A stretch of 64,000 bases of DNA, from the NCBI GenBank assembly GCA_910586015.1, contig CAJUGJ010000001.1:62001-126000 (forward strand), given 5' to 3'. The DNA is from an uncultured Lachnospiraceae bacterium (lineage in GTDB: Bacteria > Bacillota > Clostridia > Lachnospirales > Lachnospiraceae). Every line of letters begins with the position of its first letter. Within the stretch, counting starts at the first letter, position 1. The notes under the pieces are model-generated. The model did not search any database. It saw nothing but the letters and a program-made list of their open reading frames with translations, and was not told the DNA's origin. Both the position numbers and the translations under genes were made by a program. Positions 40,160 to 49,511 of the stretch are shown here, one piece after another.

Positions 40160-41299
40160 ATGAAGTGTCAAAAAAGATACTGGATTACCTTTACAATATT
40201 ATGTCTTTTATTTGTAACCGTGTTATTTGGATGTAAAAAGAAAAAAGAAGAACAAGAAGTAATCATTACAAAAATTTCTGGAGAAGAACTAATACTAACT
40301 CCAACCCGAATACCAACTCTTTCTCCAACCCCAACTTTAACTCCAACCCCTGATCCTACACCAGAGGGAATGGAAAAGAGTGTATTGACAGGAGAATGGA
40401 TTCCTAAGGAAGTGGCAAATCGGCGTCCATATGCAGTAATGTTAAATAATATTAAAGTGGCATCTCCTCAAAGCGGAACACAAGATGCAGATATTTTATA
40501 TGAAATATTAGTCGAAGCAGGAATTACAAGATTGATGGCAATTTATCAGACGATTGATCCAGAGTCAAAGACAGCAAAACGATTAGGATCCGTAAGAAGT
40601 GCAAGACATTATTTTGCCAGTATTGCAAGTGAATATGATGCGATTTTTGTACATTTTGGTCAGACAACATATGCAACAAAGAAGATGGATAAACTAAAGA
40701 TGGATAGAGTAAATGGATTAACTGGTTATGGAGTTAGTTCATTTTATCGGGATAAATCTATTAAAGCTCCTCACAATGCGTTTGCAAGTTTAAGTGGAAT
40801 TGAAAAAGCAGTTGAAAAAGCAAAATATCGTACAGAACGAAAAGAAGGATATACAGGACAGTTTACTTTTTATAATGAAGAGCAAACACTCCAAAATGGG
40901 CAGACTGCAAATCAGGTGACACTGCCATTTTCCAGTGGTATGCAGCCTTATCTTGTGTACGATCCTGAAACAAAACTATATACTAGATATCAGTTTGGAA
41001 AGGTACATGTAGATTATAATACCGATCAGGCACTAAAATTTAAAAATATTATTATTCAAATAGTAAAGCAATGGGACATTGATAAAAATGGATATCAGAC
41101 AATGGATTTAGAGAATACTTCTGGAGAGGGCTATTATATTACAAATGGAACAGCTATTCCAATCAAGTGGACTAAAAAAGAAAGCTCTTATTTCATGCGA
41201 TATTATGATGAAAAACAGGAAGTACTTACAATAAATCCAGGTAAAACATATATCGCAGTGTTTCCAGATTTTCGGGCATCCAAGATTGAGTTCGAATAA
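40160..41299 (+). CDS. DUF3048 domain lipoprotein (YerB-like)
   Basis: 379 residues. The signal peptide ends at lipobox LFGC (about residue 25), followed by a Pro/Thr repeat linker (to about 75). The two-part DUF3048 domain is recognised from NRRPYAVMLNNIKVASPQSG and RSARHYFASIASEYDAIFVH. The protein is expected on the outer membrane leaflet. YerB-type proteins have no firmly established activity. A weak GAGAGG site precedes the start. Confidence 0.85.
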   Translation: MKCQKRYWITFTILCLLFVTVLFGCKKKKEEQEVIITKISGEELILTPTRIPTLSPTPTLTPTPDPTPEGMEKSVLTGEWIPKEVANRRPYAVMLNNIKVASPQSGTQDADILYEILVEAGITRLMAIYQTIDPESKTAKRLGSVRSARHYFASIASEYDAIFVHFGQTTYATKKMDKLKMDRVNGLTGYGVSSFYRDKSIKAPHNAFASLSGIEKAVEKAKYRTERKEGYTGQFTFYNEEQTLQNGQTANQVTLPFSSGMQPYLVYDPETKLYTRYQFGKVHVDYNTDQALKFKNIIIQIVKQWDIDKNGYQTMDLENTSGEGYYITNGTAIPIKWTKKESSYFMRYYDEKQEVLTINPGKTYIAVFPDFRASKIEFE

Positions 41300-41358
41300 C
41301 CTGCGGACAGACCTGGCTTGCAGGAGGATACATAAGAAAAACCAGGAGGGCAGACTTC

Positions 41359-42987
41359 ATGGGAAGAAACAACAAAAATAATTATCTGATCCAAGGGACA
41401 ATCTTAGCTGTTTCATCAATTATTGTTCGATTTATTGGTATGCTTTATCGAATTCCAATGACACGTATTATTGGAGATGAAGGCATGGGATGCTATACAG
41501 CGGCATATGAATTGTATAATCTTGCATTAATTTTATCTTCCTATAGTATTCCACTTGCAGTTTCAAAATTAGTTTCCGCAAGAGAAGCAAGAAGAGAATA
41601 TCGAAACGCTTATCAGGTATTTATTATTGCTATGGAAGTTGCAGTTGTTGTAGGGATTGGAGGTTGTCTTATTATTTTTGTCGGAGCTGGATTTTGGGCA
41701 AGATTTGGCGGAGAATATGATATTAAGATTCCACTTCGAGTATTAGCACCCACAATTTTTGTATTTGCAATTATGGGAGTACTAAGAGGATTGTTTCAAG
41801 GAAAAAGTACAATGTTACCAACAGCTGTTTCTCAAATTTTGGAGCAAATTGTAAATGCTGTTGTTTCAATTTTTGCAGCATATTATTTAATGAAAGAACA
41901 TAATGCTTCAGAAAATATTGCATCATATGGTGCTGCAGGTGGTACAGCAGGAACCCTAACAGGTGCAGTTGCAGCTTTTCTTTTTTTAGGTTTTATTTTT
42001 ATCGTTTATTATCCTCATATGAAACGACAGATAAGAAAAGATCGAACAGACTGTTTAGAACTTCCCTCTGACACATTAAAGGTATTTTTACTGACAGTAA
42101 TTCCTATTATATTAAGTCAAACAGTATATCAATTAAGTGGATTTGTAGATATGAAAATGTTTGGAAGTTTAATGGCAAGTCAGGGAATGACAAGAGAGGA
42201 ACGTACTGCTCTTTATGGGGTTTATTCAAATAAATATAGGCAACTTACAAATCTTCCAGTTGCATTAGCAACAGCACTTGGAACAGCGATTGTCCCAACA
42301 CTTTCTAATAACTTTGCTCAAAATGATATGAAAGGTGTACGAACAAAAATTGCGTCTTCTGTCAAATTAAATATGTTAATTTCTATTCCAGCAGCAGTTG
42401 GAATGGGTGTATTGGCAGATCCAATTATTCGACTTATCTATACGAATAGAGAAAATTTTGAACTCAGTGTTAATTTACTGCGACTTGGTTCAGTGGCAAT
42501 CGTCGTTTTTGCATTATCTACACTGACAAATGGAGTATTACAAGGATTAAATCAAATGAAATTGCCAGTAATTCATTCGGCAGTTTCTCTGATAGTTCAT
42601 ATGATCCTTTTATTTCTTTTATTAAAGGTCTTTGATTTTGGAGTCTATGGACTCTTAATTGGAAATATTACTTTTGCGTTATTAGTTTGTGCATTAAACT
42701 GGGTTTCTGTAGCTAGATTTGCACAATATAAACAAGAAATTATAAAAACTTTTATATTACCAACCATTGCCTCTAGTATAATGGGAGCAGCCGCCTATTT
42801 TATCTATGAGATGGGAAAGGTAGTATTTCGTTCTATATTTCTTTCTTTTTTCCTTTCCTTTTTATCAGCAATATTTCTTTATTTTATGCTGATTTTATTA
42901 TTAAAGGTAGTTACAAAAGAAGAAATTTTAACTTTACCAAAAGGAGCAATGATTGCACGAATTTTAAGACGACTACATTTGATTTAA
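41359..42987 (+). CDS. Polysaccharide/lipid flippase of the MOP superfamily (SpoVB-like)
   Basis: 542 residues with AGGAGG upstream. About 14 membrane helices. The N-terminus LIQGTILAVSSIIVRFIGML and YRIPMTRIIGDEGMGCYTAA are typical of the SpoVB/YtgP branch, which moves lipid-linked wall precursors across the membrane. SpoVB supports cortex synthesis in sporulation, while YtgP/MurJ-like members act in growth; I cannot separate these roles by sequence. The following small protein (43086) may be a partner. Confidence 0.88.
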   Translation: MGRNNKNNYLIQGTILAVSSIIVRFIGMLYRIPMTRIIGDEGMGCYTAAYELYNLALILSSYSIPLAVSKLVSAREARREYRNAYQVFIIAMEVAVVVGIGGCLIIFVGAGFWARFGGEYDIKIPLRVLAPTIFVFAIMGVLRGLFQGKSTMLPTAVSQILEQIVNAVVSIFAAYYLMKEHNASENIASYGAAGGTAGTLTGAVAAFLFLGFIFIVYYPHMKRQIRKDRTDCLELPSDTLKVFLLTVIPIILSQTVYQLSGFVDMKMFGSLMASQGMTREERTALYGVYSNKYRQLTNLPVALATALGTAIVPTLSNNFAQNDMKGVRTKIASSVKLNMLISIPAAVGMGVLADPIIRLIYTNRENFELSVNLLRLGSVAIVVFALSTLTNGVLQGLNQMKLPVIHSAVSLIVHMILLFLLLKVFDFGVYGLLIGNITFALLVCALNWVSVARFAQYKQEIIKTFILPTIASSIMGAAAYFIYEMGKVVFRSIFLSFFLSFLSAIFLYFMLILLLKVVTKEEILTLPKGAMIARILRRLHLI

Positions 42988-43085
42988 GATAGAAAGAAGC
43001 AATAGAAACCTTGAATAATTTACCAGAGATTGTCCATACTTTTAAAAAAGAGAATACCATAAAAGTGGAAGAAATGGAGGACAGG

Positions 43086-43754
43086 ATGAGAAAGCGACTG
43101 GTAAGTTATACATTGTGTTTTGTTGGATTATGTACCATGTTTACTCTATGTTATTACTATAGTTATCAAAAAGCACTAAAACAGATGCAGTCAAAGTCAG
43201 AGGAAGATAATTATGCTTTGATTCAACAATTAACACAGATAGGTACAACAAAGAGTACAGATTTAGATACTTTAAATCCTCCAGCAACATCTGTAAATGT
43301 GGCTGGTTATGATGTAGTTCAAGCAGGGGCAAAGCTTCGGATTGAAAATTATAAACTTCCGGAAAATGAATTGACAGTAGAAGAGAGAATGGTTACTTCT
43401 GATTTAGCAGGACTAACAAGAGAAGAAATTATCAAACAGCTTTCAGACTATATGCAGGACATTCCTGTTACAGAATATGAGAAAGGGCTGTTTGCTTATG
43501 AATTAATAAAATTTTCACAGGATGAATTAATTCTTAGAAAAAGTTATAATCAAGATTTAGTAGACTTTAAATATTATGTTGCAGTAAAAGATGGTTATGT
43601 AATTATTTATTACAGTGATTTAAAGACTGTTTATGAATATACAGAAATAATAGCAATTGACTTACCAGAGTCGGAACGAAATCGACTTATGCAGGGAATT
43701 AAAATAAAAACAAATGAAGAATTGTATGAATTATTGGAAAGTTACACTAGCTAG
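43086..43754 (+). CDS. Single-pass membrane protein, possibly BofC-like C-terminal domain
   Basis: 222 residues from the ATG at 43086, five bases after GGAGG; an earlier TTG (43011) lacks a good site. One membrane helix lies at about 7-27, then a disordered acidic linker. The C-terminal domain (about 90-222) has VKDGYVIIYYSDLKTVYEY and a terminal EELYELLESY. That end resembles the domain found at the C-terminus of BofC-like sporulation regulators, but the match is only by eye. It would face the outside or intermembrane space. Confidence 0.5.
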   Translation: MRKRLVSYTLCFVGLCTMFTLCYYYSYQKALKQMQSKSEEDNYALIQQLTQIGTTKSTDLDTLNPPATSVNVAGYDVVQAGAKLRIENYKLPENELTVEERMVTSDLAGLTREEIIKQLSDYMQDIPVTEYEKGLFAYELIKFSQDELILRKSYNQDLVDFKYYVAVKDGYVIIYYSDLKTVYEYTEIIAIDLPESERNRLMQGIKIKTNEELYELLESYTS

Positions 43755-43787
43755 AAAGAAACAATGAAAAGCAAGAGAGGAAAGTTC

Positions 43788-45092
43788 ATGGGATACGATG
43801 TAATTATTATCGGAGGCGGAGCATCTGGTTTAATGGCAGCTATAGCAGCAGGAAGAAGAGGACGTTTTGCATTAGTATTGGATCAGAAGGAACGTTCAGG
43901 TAAGAAGATACTAGCAACTGGAAATGGAAAGTGTAATTATACGAATCATATTCAGACACCAGACTGTTATCGTGGAGGCGGAAAGGATTTGGCATTTCGT
44001 CTACTAAAGAAGTTTGGTTGGAAAGAAACAGTGGACTTTTTTTCAGAACTTGGAATTTTACCAAAAGAGCGAGATGGATATTACTATCCAAATTCAGAAC
44101 AAGCAGTATCTATTGCAGAGGTACTTCGTATGGAAGTATTAAGAACTGGAGGATGTATTCGCTGTTTAGAACGAGTTCGCTCATTAAAAAAAGAAAAAGG
44201 GGAATTTTTAGTTGAAACTGTACATGTGCTAACAAAAGAAGAAAAGGGACATCAAAAGATAATTTCAAAAGAGATACAACAAGAGGGAGAGTGTAGAATT
44301 TACCGTGCACCAAAAGTAATTTTAGCCGCCGGTGGGATGGCATCTCCTGCACAGGGTTCAGATGGAAGTGGATTAAAATTTGCGAAAGAATTAGGACATA
44401 CTATTGTTTCACCAATTCCTGCCTTAACTCAGATGAAAGCAAAAGAAAAATTTTTGAATAGTTTAGCTGGTGTACGTTTTTTTGCTAAAGGAACATTATT
44501 TGTAGGACAACCTACTTTACAAAAACCAATTACTTTTGAGGAAGGAGAATTTTTATTTACTTCTTATGGAATCAGTGGAATTCCAGTTTTACAGATGAGC
44601 CGATTTGCAGGAAGTGCTTTTTTAAATGGACTTTCGGTTTACTTAGAACTTGATCTTTTACCTAAAATAGAAGAAGAACAACTTATAAAGTTGTTACAAA
44701 AACGATTTGGTGGAAGAAAGGAAAACAGCAGTAAAACAGCAGAAGAAGCCTTAGTAGGATTACTGCACAGTAAGATTAATTTAGTTTTACTCAAACGATG
44801 TGAGATAGAAGAAAAATGTTCAGTTGGTAATATAAAGGAAACACAACTTCTTAGACTGGCAAAACAGATAAAACATTTTAATTTAATCATTACGGATACA
44901 AATGGATTTGAACAGGCACAGGTAATGGCAGGAGGAATTGATATTGGCGAGGTTAAAGAAGAAACATTAGAATCTAAAATTGTAGAAGGTTTATATTTTG
45001 CAGGTGAAATTTTAGATGTAGATGGAACTTGCGGAGGATATAATTTACAATGGGCTTGGACAAGTGGACAAATTGCTGGAAATGCAGTTTGA
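43788..45092 (+). CDS. BaiN/HI0933-type NAD(P)/FAD-dependent oxidoreductase
   Basis: 434 residues from the ATG at 43788, preceded by GAGAGGAAA; an earlier ATG at 43764 is less well placed. FAD-binding DVIIIGGGASGLMAAIAAG starts the protein. The second signature SGKKILATGNGKCNYTN and the C-terminal FAGEILDVDGTCGGYNLQWA are characteristic of the HI0933 family. Members include reductases acting on bile-acid intermediates, but most have no known substrate. It is followed 10 bases later by a second flavoprotein. Confidence 0.9.
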   Translation: MGYDVIIIGGGASGLMAAIAAGRRGRFALVLDQKERSGKKILATGNGKCNYTNHIQTPDCYRGGGKDLAFRLLKKFGWKETVDFFSELGILPKERDGYYYPNSEQAVSIAEVLRMEVLRTGGCIRCLERVRSLKKEKGEFLVETVHVLTKEEKGHQKIISKEIQQEGECRIYRAPKVILAAGGMASPAQGSDGSGLKFAKELGHTIVSPIPALTQMKAKEKFLNSLAGVRFFAKGTLFVGQPTLQKPITFEEGEFLFTSYGISGIPVLQMSRFAGSAFLNGLSVYLELDLLPKIEEEQLIKLLQKRFGGRKENSSKTAEEALVGLLHSKINLVLLKRCEIEEKCSVGNIKETQLLRLAKQIKHFNLIITDTNGFEQAQVMAGGIDIGEVKEETLESKIVEGLYFAGEILDVDGTCGGYNLQWAWTSGQIAGNAV

Positions 45093-45104
45093 TGGAGGAA
45101 AGTG

Positions 45105-46742
45105 ATGATTCGAATTAGCCAATTAAAGTTGCCGCTGCATCATACAAAAGAACAACTACGATTTGAAGTTGCACAAAAACTTCAAAAACAACCAGAAGAG
45201 CTCTTAGAAATCATTATAAGAAAAAAAAGTATTGATGCAAGAAAAAAAGAGGAGATTTATTATAGTTATACTGTAGATGTAGCAATAAAAAAGGAGGCAC
45301 AATTTTTACAGAGAAATAAAAAAAAGACAATTACAAAAGCAGAATATACTTCTTATCACTATGAAAAAAAAGCAGATAGACCGATGAAATATCGTCCTAT
45401 TATTGTAGGATGTGGTCCAGCGGGCTTATTTTGTACCTATTATTTGGCAAAATGCGGTTATAGACCGATTTTAATAGAACGAGGCGAAGCAGTAGAAAAC
45501 AGAATAAAGACAGTAGAAACCTTTTGGAAAACAGGAATTTTAAATCCAGAATCCAATGTTCAATTTGGAGAAGGAGGAGCAGGAACCTTTTCAGATGGCA
45601 AGTTAAATACAATGGTAAAAGATTCAGCTGGAAGAATTGAAGAAGTGTTAAAGACATTTGTAGAACACGGTGCACCAGAAGAAATTTTATATATCAATAA
45701 GCCACATATCGGAACAGATTTTCTTCAAAATATCGTTAAAAATATGAGAGAACATATTCTTTCATTAGGTGGAGAAGTAAAGTTTGGAACGAAGTTAACA
45801 GAAATTCATGTTAAAGATAATGCAGTTTCTTCTATTGTTGTAGAAAAGAAAAAAGAATTACAAGAGCTGCCTTGTGATACATTAATATTAGCCATTGGAC
45901 ATAGTGCAAGAGATACATTTGAACAACTCTATCAATCAAAGATTAAGATAGAAGCAAAATCATTTGCCATAGGAGTGCGAATAGAACATAATCAGGAAAT
46001 GATCAGCCGGCAGCAATATAAATCGGCTTTTTATGATCTTGCACCAGCAGATTATAAACTAACACATACCTGTACAGATAAAAGGGGAGTTTATACTTTT
46101 TGTATGTGTCCAGGAGGATTTGTAGTGAATGCTTCTTCTGAAAATGGCAGACTTGTGGTCAATGGAATGAGTAATCATGCTCGTGAAGGAAAAAATGCAA
46201 ATAGTGCAGTGGTAGTAACAGTAACACCCGATGATTTTATGAAAGAAATGAAAAATAATAGTCCTCTATGTGGAATGTATTATCAAAGAAAATGGGAAGA
46301 ACTTGCCTATAAGACAGGACAGGGTGCAGTTCCAATACAATTATTTGGAGACTTGTTAGAAGGAAAAAGAAGTGTTACAATAGGGCATATCTTACCACAG
46401 ATTTGCGGAAATTATCGGTTAGCAGATTTATCAGAATGTTTACCAAAAGCCATAATTTTAGATCTTATAGAGGGAATTACTGCATTTGATCGAAAAATTA
46501 CAGGATTTGCAGACGAGGAAGCAGTCTTAAGTGGAGTTGAGATGCGTACGTCTTCACCAATTCGGATAGTAAGAGATGAATCCTATCAAAGTATTTCTTT
46601 AAAGGGACTATATCCTTGTGGAGAAGGAGCAGGATATGCAGGAGGTATTACATCTGCTGCCGTAGATGGATTAAAGATATTTGAAGCGATTTTAAAATAT
46701 AGATTACCTCCCGTAAATACAAAGGAAAAGGGGATAAAATAA
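45105..46742 (+). CDS. FAD-dependent dehydrogenase (COG2509-like)
   Basis: 545 residues from the ATG at 45105, 6 bases after GGAGG; a GTG three bases earlier is the alternative start. An N-terminal domain (1-90) precedes the dinucleotide-binding PIIVGCGPAGLFCTYYLAKC. GEGGAGTFSDGKLNTMVKD and YPCGEGAGYAGGITSAAVDG near the C-terminus are typical of this uncharacterised family, often found with the BaiN-type gene. Its stop overlaps the start of proB by one base, linking it to the proline genes. The substrate is unknown. Confidence 0.88.
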   Translation: MIRISQLKLPLHHTKEQLRFEVAQKLQKQPEELLEIIIRKKSIDARKKEEIYYSYTVDVAIKKEAQFLQRNKKKTITKAEYTSYHYEKKADRPMKYRPIIVGCGPAGLFCTYYLAKCGYRPILIERGEAVENRIKTVETFWKTGILNPESNVQFGEGGAGTFSDGKLNTMVKDSAGRIEEVLKTFVEHGAPEEILYINKPHIGTDFLQNIVKNMREHILSLGGEVKFGTKLTEIHVKDNAVSSIVVEKKKELQELPCDTLILAIGHSARDTFEQLYQSKIKIEAKSFAIGVRIEHNQEMISRQQYKSAFYDLAPADYKLTHTCTDKRGVYTFCMCPGGFVVNASSENGRLVVNGMSNHAREGKNANSAVVVTVTPDDFMKEMKNNSPLCGMYYQRKWEELAYKTGQGAVPIQLFGDLLEGKRSVTIGHILPQICGNYRLADLSECLPKAIILDLIEGITAFDRKITGFADEEAVLSGVEMRTSSPIRIVRDESYQSISLKGLYPCGEGAGYAGGITSAAVDGLKIFEAILKYRLPPVNTKEKGIK

Positions 46743-47602
46743 TGCACATTAGGGAGTGCCTAAAGAAGAAAAAAAGGATTGTAATTAAAATTGGCTCTTC
46801 TTCCTTAACTCATACAGCAACCGGAGATCTCAATCTAACAAAAATGGAACAGTTAATCCGAATTCTAACGGATCTTCGTAATGAAGGAAAAGATGTTGTT
46901 TTAGTTTCTTCAGGAGCAGTTGCCATTGGAAGAAAAAGTGTTGGGATACTGGAAAATACAATAAACTCTTCTGTAAAACAGGCCTGTGCTGCAATAGGAC
47001 AGGCAAAATTAATGATGGTATATCAGAAATTATTTGCAGAGTATGGTCAGACACCTGCACAAATTCTAATGACAAAAGATACTATGCTCAATACAATCAG
47101 CCGTAAAAATGCAAGAAATACTTTTGAAGAATTATTTCATATGCGAGTAATTCCGATTGTGAATGAAAATGATACTGTGTCTACTGATGAAATTGAATTT
47201 GGAGATAATGATACCCTTTCTGCTATTGTTACTGCTTTAATTGATGCAGATCTTTTGATCTTACTTTCTGATATTGATGGTCTTTATACAGATAATCCAA
47301 GAGTAAATCTAAATGCTGAATTTATTACTACAGTGGAACGAATTGACGAGAAAATTCTTGGTATGGCAAAAGGAGCAGGAAGTAAATTTGGAACAGGAGG
47401 AATGGCAACAAAAATCTCAGCTGCAAGAATCGCCAATGATTCAGGGGCAGATATGATTGTTGCAAATGGAGAAAAAGTTTCGATTCTCCGTCAGATTTTA
47501 GATGGAGAAAATTGTGGAACGATCTTTCTGGCACATAAAAATCCAGAATTTTATTTGATGGATTATATTACGACGAAACAGTATCAAAAGGAAGAAAAAT
47601 GA
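46742..47602 (+). CDS. proB: Glutamate 5-kinase (kinase domain only)
   Basis: 286 residues. Amino-acid-kinase fold: RIVIKIGSSSLTHTATG, VVLVSSGAVAIGRK and the later GAGSKFGTGGMATKISAA. ProB phosphorylates glutamate, the first and usually proline-inhibited step. The C-terminal PUA domain of the E. coli enzyme (367 residues) is absent, as in a minority of bacteria. The start overlaps the previous stop (TAATG) and the end overlaps the next start (ATGA), so translation is coupled on both sides. Confidence 0.96.
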   Translation: MHIRECLKKKKRIVIKIGSSSLTHTATGDLNLTKMEQLIRILTDLRNEGKDVVLVSSGAVAIGRKSVGILENTINSSVKQACAAIGQAKLMMVYQKLFAEYGQTPAQILMTKDTMLNTISRKNARNTFEELFHMRVIPIVNENDTVSTDEIEFGDNDTLSAIVTALIDADLLILLSDIDGLYTDNPRVNLNAEFITTVERIDEKILGMAKGAGSKFGTGGMATKISAARIANDSGADMIVANGEKVSILRQILDGENCGTIFLAHKNPEFYLMDYITTKQYQKEEK

Positions 47603-48183
47603 GTCAGGAAAAACAGCAATGGCGACAGAAAATGAAAATTCTAAGAAATGAAATTTCACTACAGAAACGAAAACAAGATTCACAAGAAATACAAAAACAG
47701 CTTATAGCACAAAAAGAGTATAAAAATTGTGAAAAATTGCTTTTATATATTTCAGTTGGTTCAGAAGTAGAAACGGAATTTCTTTTCGAGCAGGCACTTT
47801 CTTGTGGAAAAAAGGTATTTGCACCAAAAGTAAAGGAGAGCGGAAAGATAGAATTTTATGCAGTTTACTCAAAAAGTGAATTAGTCTACGGTAAATTTCA
47901 TATTCCAGAGCCTATAGAAAGAGAAAAATTTATTCCGGAAAAACAGATAGATCCAATTTTAATTCTTGTACCGGGACTTGCTTTTGACCATAGAAGATAT
48001 CGTTTAGGATATGGTGGTGGTTATTACGATCGCTATTTACAAAAAATAAAACAGATGAAATGTCCATATCTATCGTTTGGGCTTGCTTTTGAGGAACAGA
48101 TCTTTGCAAAAATTCCATCAGATACACTAGATCAGATATTAGATGGTATAGTTACTCCAAAACAAATTTATCGCAAAGTATAA
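47599..48183 (+). CDS. fthC: 5-formyltetrahydrofolate cyclo-ligase
   Basis: 194 residues. The N-terminal basic helix and the C-terminal LVPGLAFDHRRYRLGYGGGY followed by YDRYL are diagnostic. The enzyme turns 5-formyl-THF into 5,10-methenyl-THF with ATP, returning stored folate to one-carbon metabolism. It is inserted between proB and proA with a 4-base overlap upstream and 28 bases downstream, an uncommon neighbour for a proline operon. Confidence 0.95.
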   Translation: MSQEKQQWRQKMKILRNEISLQKRKQDSQEIQKQLIAQKEYKNCEKLLLYISVGSEVETEFLFEQALSCGKKVFAPKVKESGKIEFYAVYSKSELVYGKFHIPEPIEREKFIPEKQIDPILILVPGLAFDHRRYRLGYGGGYYDRYLQKIKQMKCPYLSFGLAFEEQIFAKIPSDTLDQILDGIVTPKQIYRKV

Positions 48184-48211
48184 AATTAAAATAAAAAGGG
48201 GTAGATAGGGT

Positions 48212-49459
48212 ATGGAAGAACTTATTGCTATTGGAAGAGGAGCAAAAACAGCAGCAAAGGATTTAAACAGACTTGGACAAAAAGAAAAAAATCAACTTCT
48301 TTTGTTGGCAGCAGATATGTTATCAAATGCGAAGAAAGAAATACTGGTTGCGAATGAAAAAGATATTTTTCTTGCAAAAAAAAATGAAATGAAAGAATCC
48401 TTAATTGACAGATTGACACTTACAGAGGAAAGAATAGAGGCAATGGCAGATGGGCTGCGTCAGATTGCCTCTTTAAAAGATCCAATCGGGGAACTGATCT
48501 CAATGGAAAAAAGACCGAATGGACTACAGATCATAGAGAAAAGAGTTCCACTAGGAGTAATTGGAATTATTTATGAGTCTCGCCCAAATGTTACAGTAGA
48601 TGCGTTTGGATTATGCTTTAAAACTGGAAACGCTGTAATTTTACGTGGAGGAAAAGATGCTATAGAGTCCAATAAAGCGATTGTACATGTATTAAAAACT
48701 GCCTTACAGTGTGCGAATTTACCAGAGAATTCTATTTCGCTGCTTTCTGATACTACAAGAGAAACGGCACTTAATTTGATGCGATTAAATGACTATATAG
48801 ATGTATTGATTCCACGAGGAGGAGCAGGATTAATTCGTACTGTTGTGGAAAATAGTACTGTACCAGTGATCGAAACTGGTACTGGAAATTGTCATGTCTA
48901 TGTAGATAAAGATGCGGATCAAAAGATGGCATTAAATATTATTGAAAATGCAAAGACTCAAAGACTTGGTGTATGTAATGCCTGTGAGTCTTTAGTAGTA
49001 CATTCAGAACTTGCAAAAGAGTTTCTTCCCCTTCTGTATAATCGATTAACAGCAAAAAAAATTGTTTTTCGAGCAGACGAAAGAGCAAGAAAAATCTGTC
49101 CTATTATGGAGATAGCAACAGAAGAAGATTTTGCCACTGAATATTTAGATCGTTTTATTTCTTTAAAAATTGTCGATTCCATAGAGGAGGCAATTACACA
49201 TATCAATCAATATAATACAGGACACTCCGAAACGATCGTTACAAATTGTTATCAAAGTGCAATGAAATTTACAGAAGAAGTAGATGCGGCAGCAGTTTAT
49301 GTCAATGCTTCTACCAGATTTACGGATGGAAATGAATTTGGGTTAGGAGCGGAAATCGGAATTAGCACACAAAAACTCCATGCAAGAGGACCAATGGGAT
49401 TAAAAGCACTGACAACATCGAAATTTGTCGTTTTAGGAAATGGACAGATTCGATCATAA
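48212..49459 (+). CDS. proA: Gamma-glutamyl phosphate reductase
   Basis: 415 residues with AAGGGG upstream. Aldehyde-dehydrogenase fold with YESRPNVTVDAFGLCFKTGN and catalytic Cys in LGVCNACESLVVH. It makes glutamate-5-semialdehyde from ProB's product using NADPH, and cyclises spontaneously to P5C for ProC (at 54131). The C-terminal GLGAEIGISTQKLHARGPMG is conserved. Confidence 0.97.
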   Translation: MEELIAIGRGAKTAAKDLNRLGQKEKNQLLLLAADMLSNAKKEILVANEKDIFLAKKNEMKESLIDRLTLTEERIEAMADGLRQIASLKDPIGELISMEKRPNGLQIIEKRVPLGVIGIIYESRPNVTVDAFGLCFKTGNAVILRGGKDAIESNKAIVHVLKTALQCANLPENSISLLSDTTRETALNLMRLNDYIDVLIPRGGAGLIRTVVENSTVPVIETGTGNCHVYVDKDADQKMALNIIENAKTQRLGVCNACESLVVHSELAKEFLPLLYNRLTAKKIVFRADERARKICPIMEIATEEDFATEYLDRFISLKIVDSIEEAITHINQYNTGHSETIVTNCYQSAMKFTEEVDAAAVYVNASTRFTDGNEFGLGAEIGISTQKLHARGPMGLKALTTSKFVVLGNGQIRS

Positions 49460-49511
49460 AAGGAGAAACATATTATATTATAAAATCGAAAAAACGAAGA
49501 AAGGATTTGAA

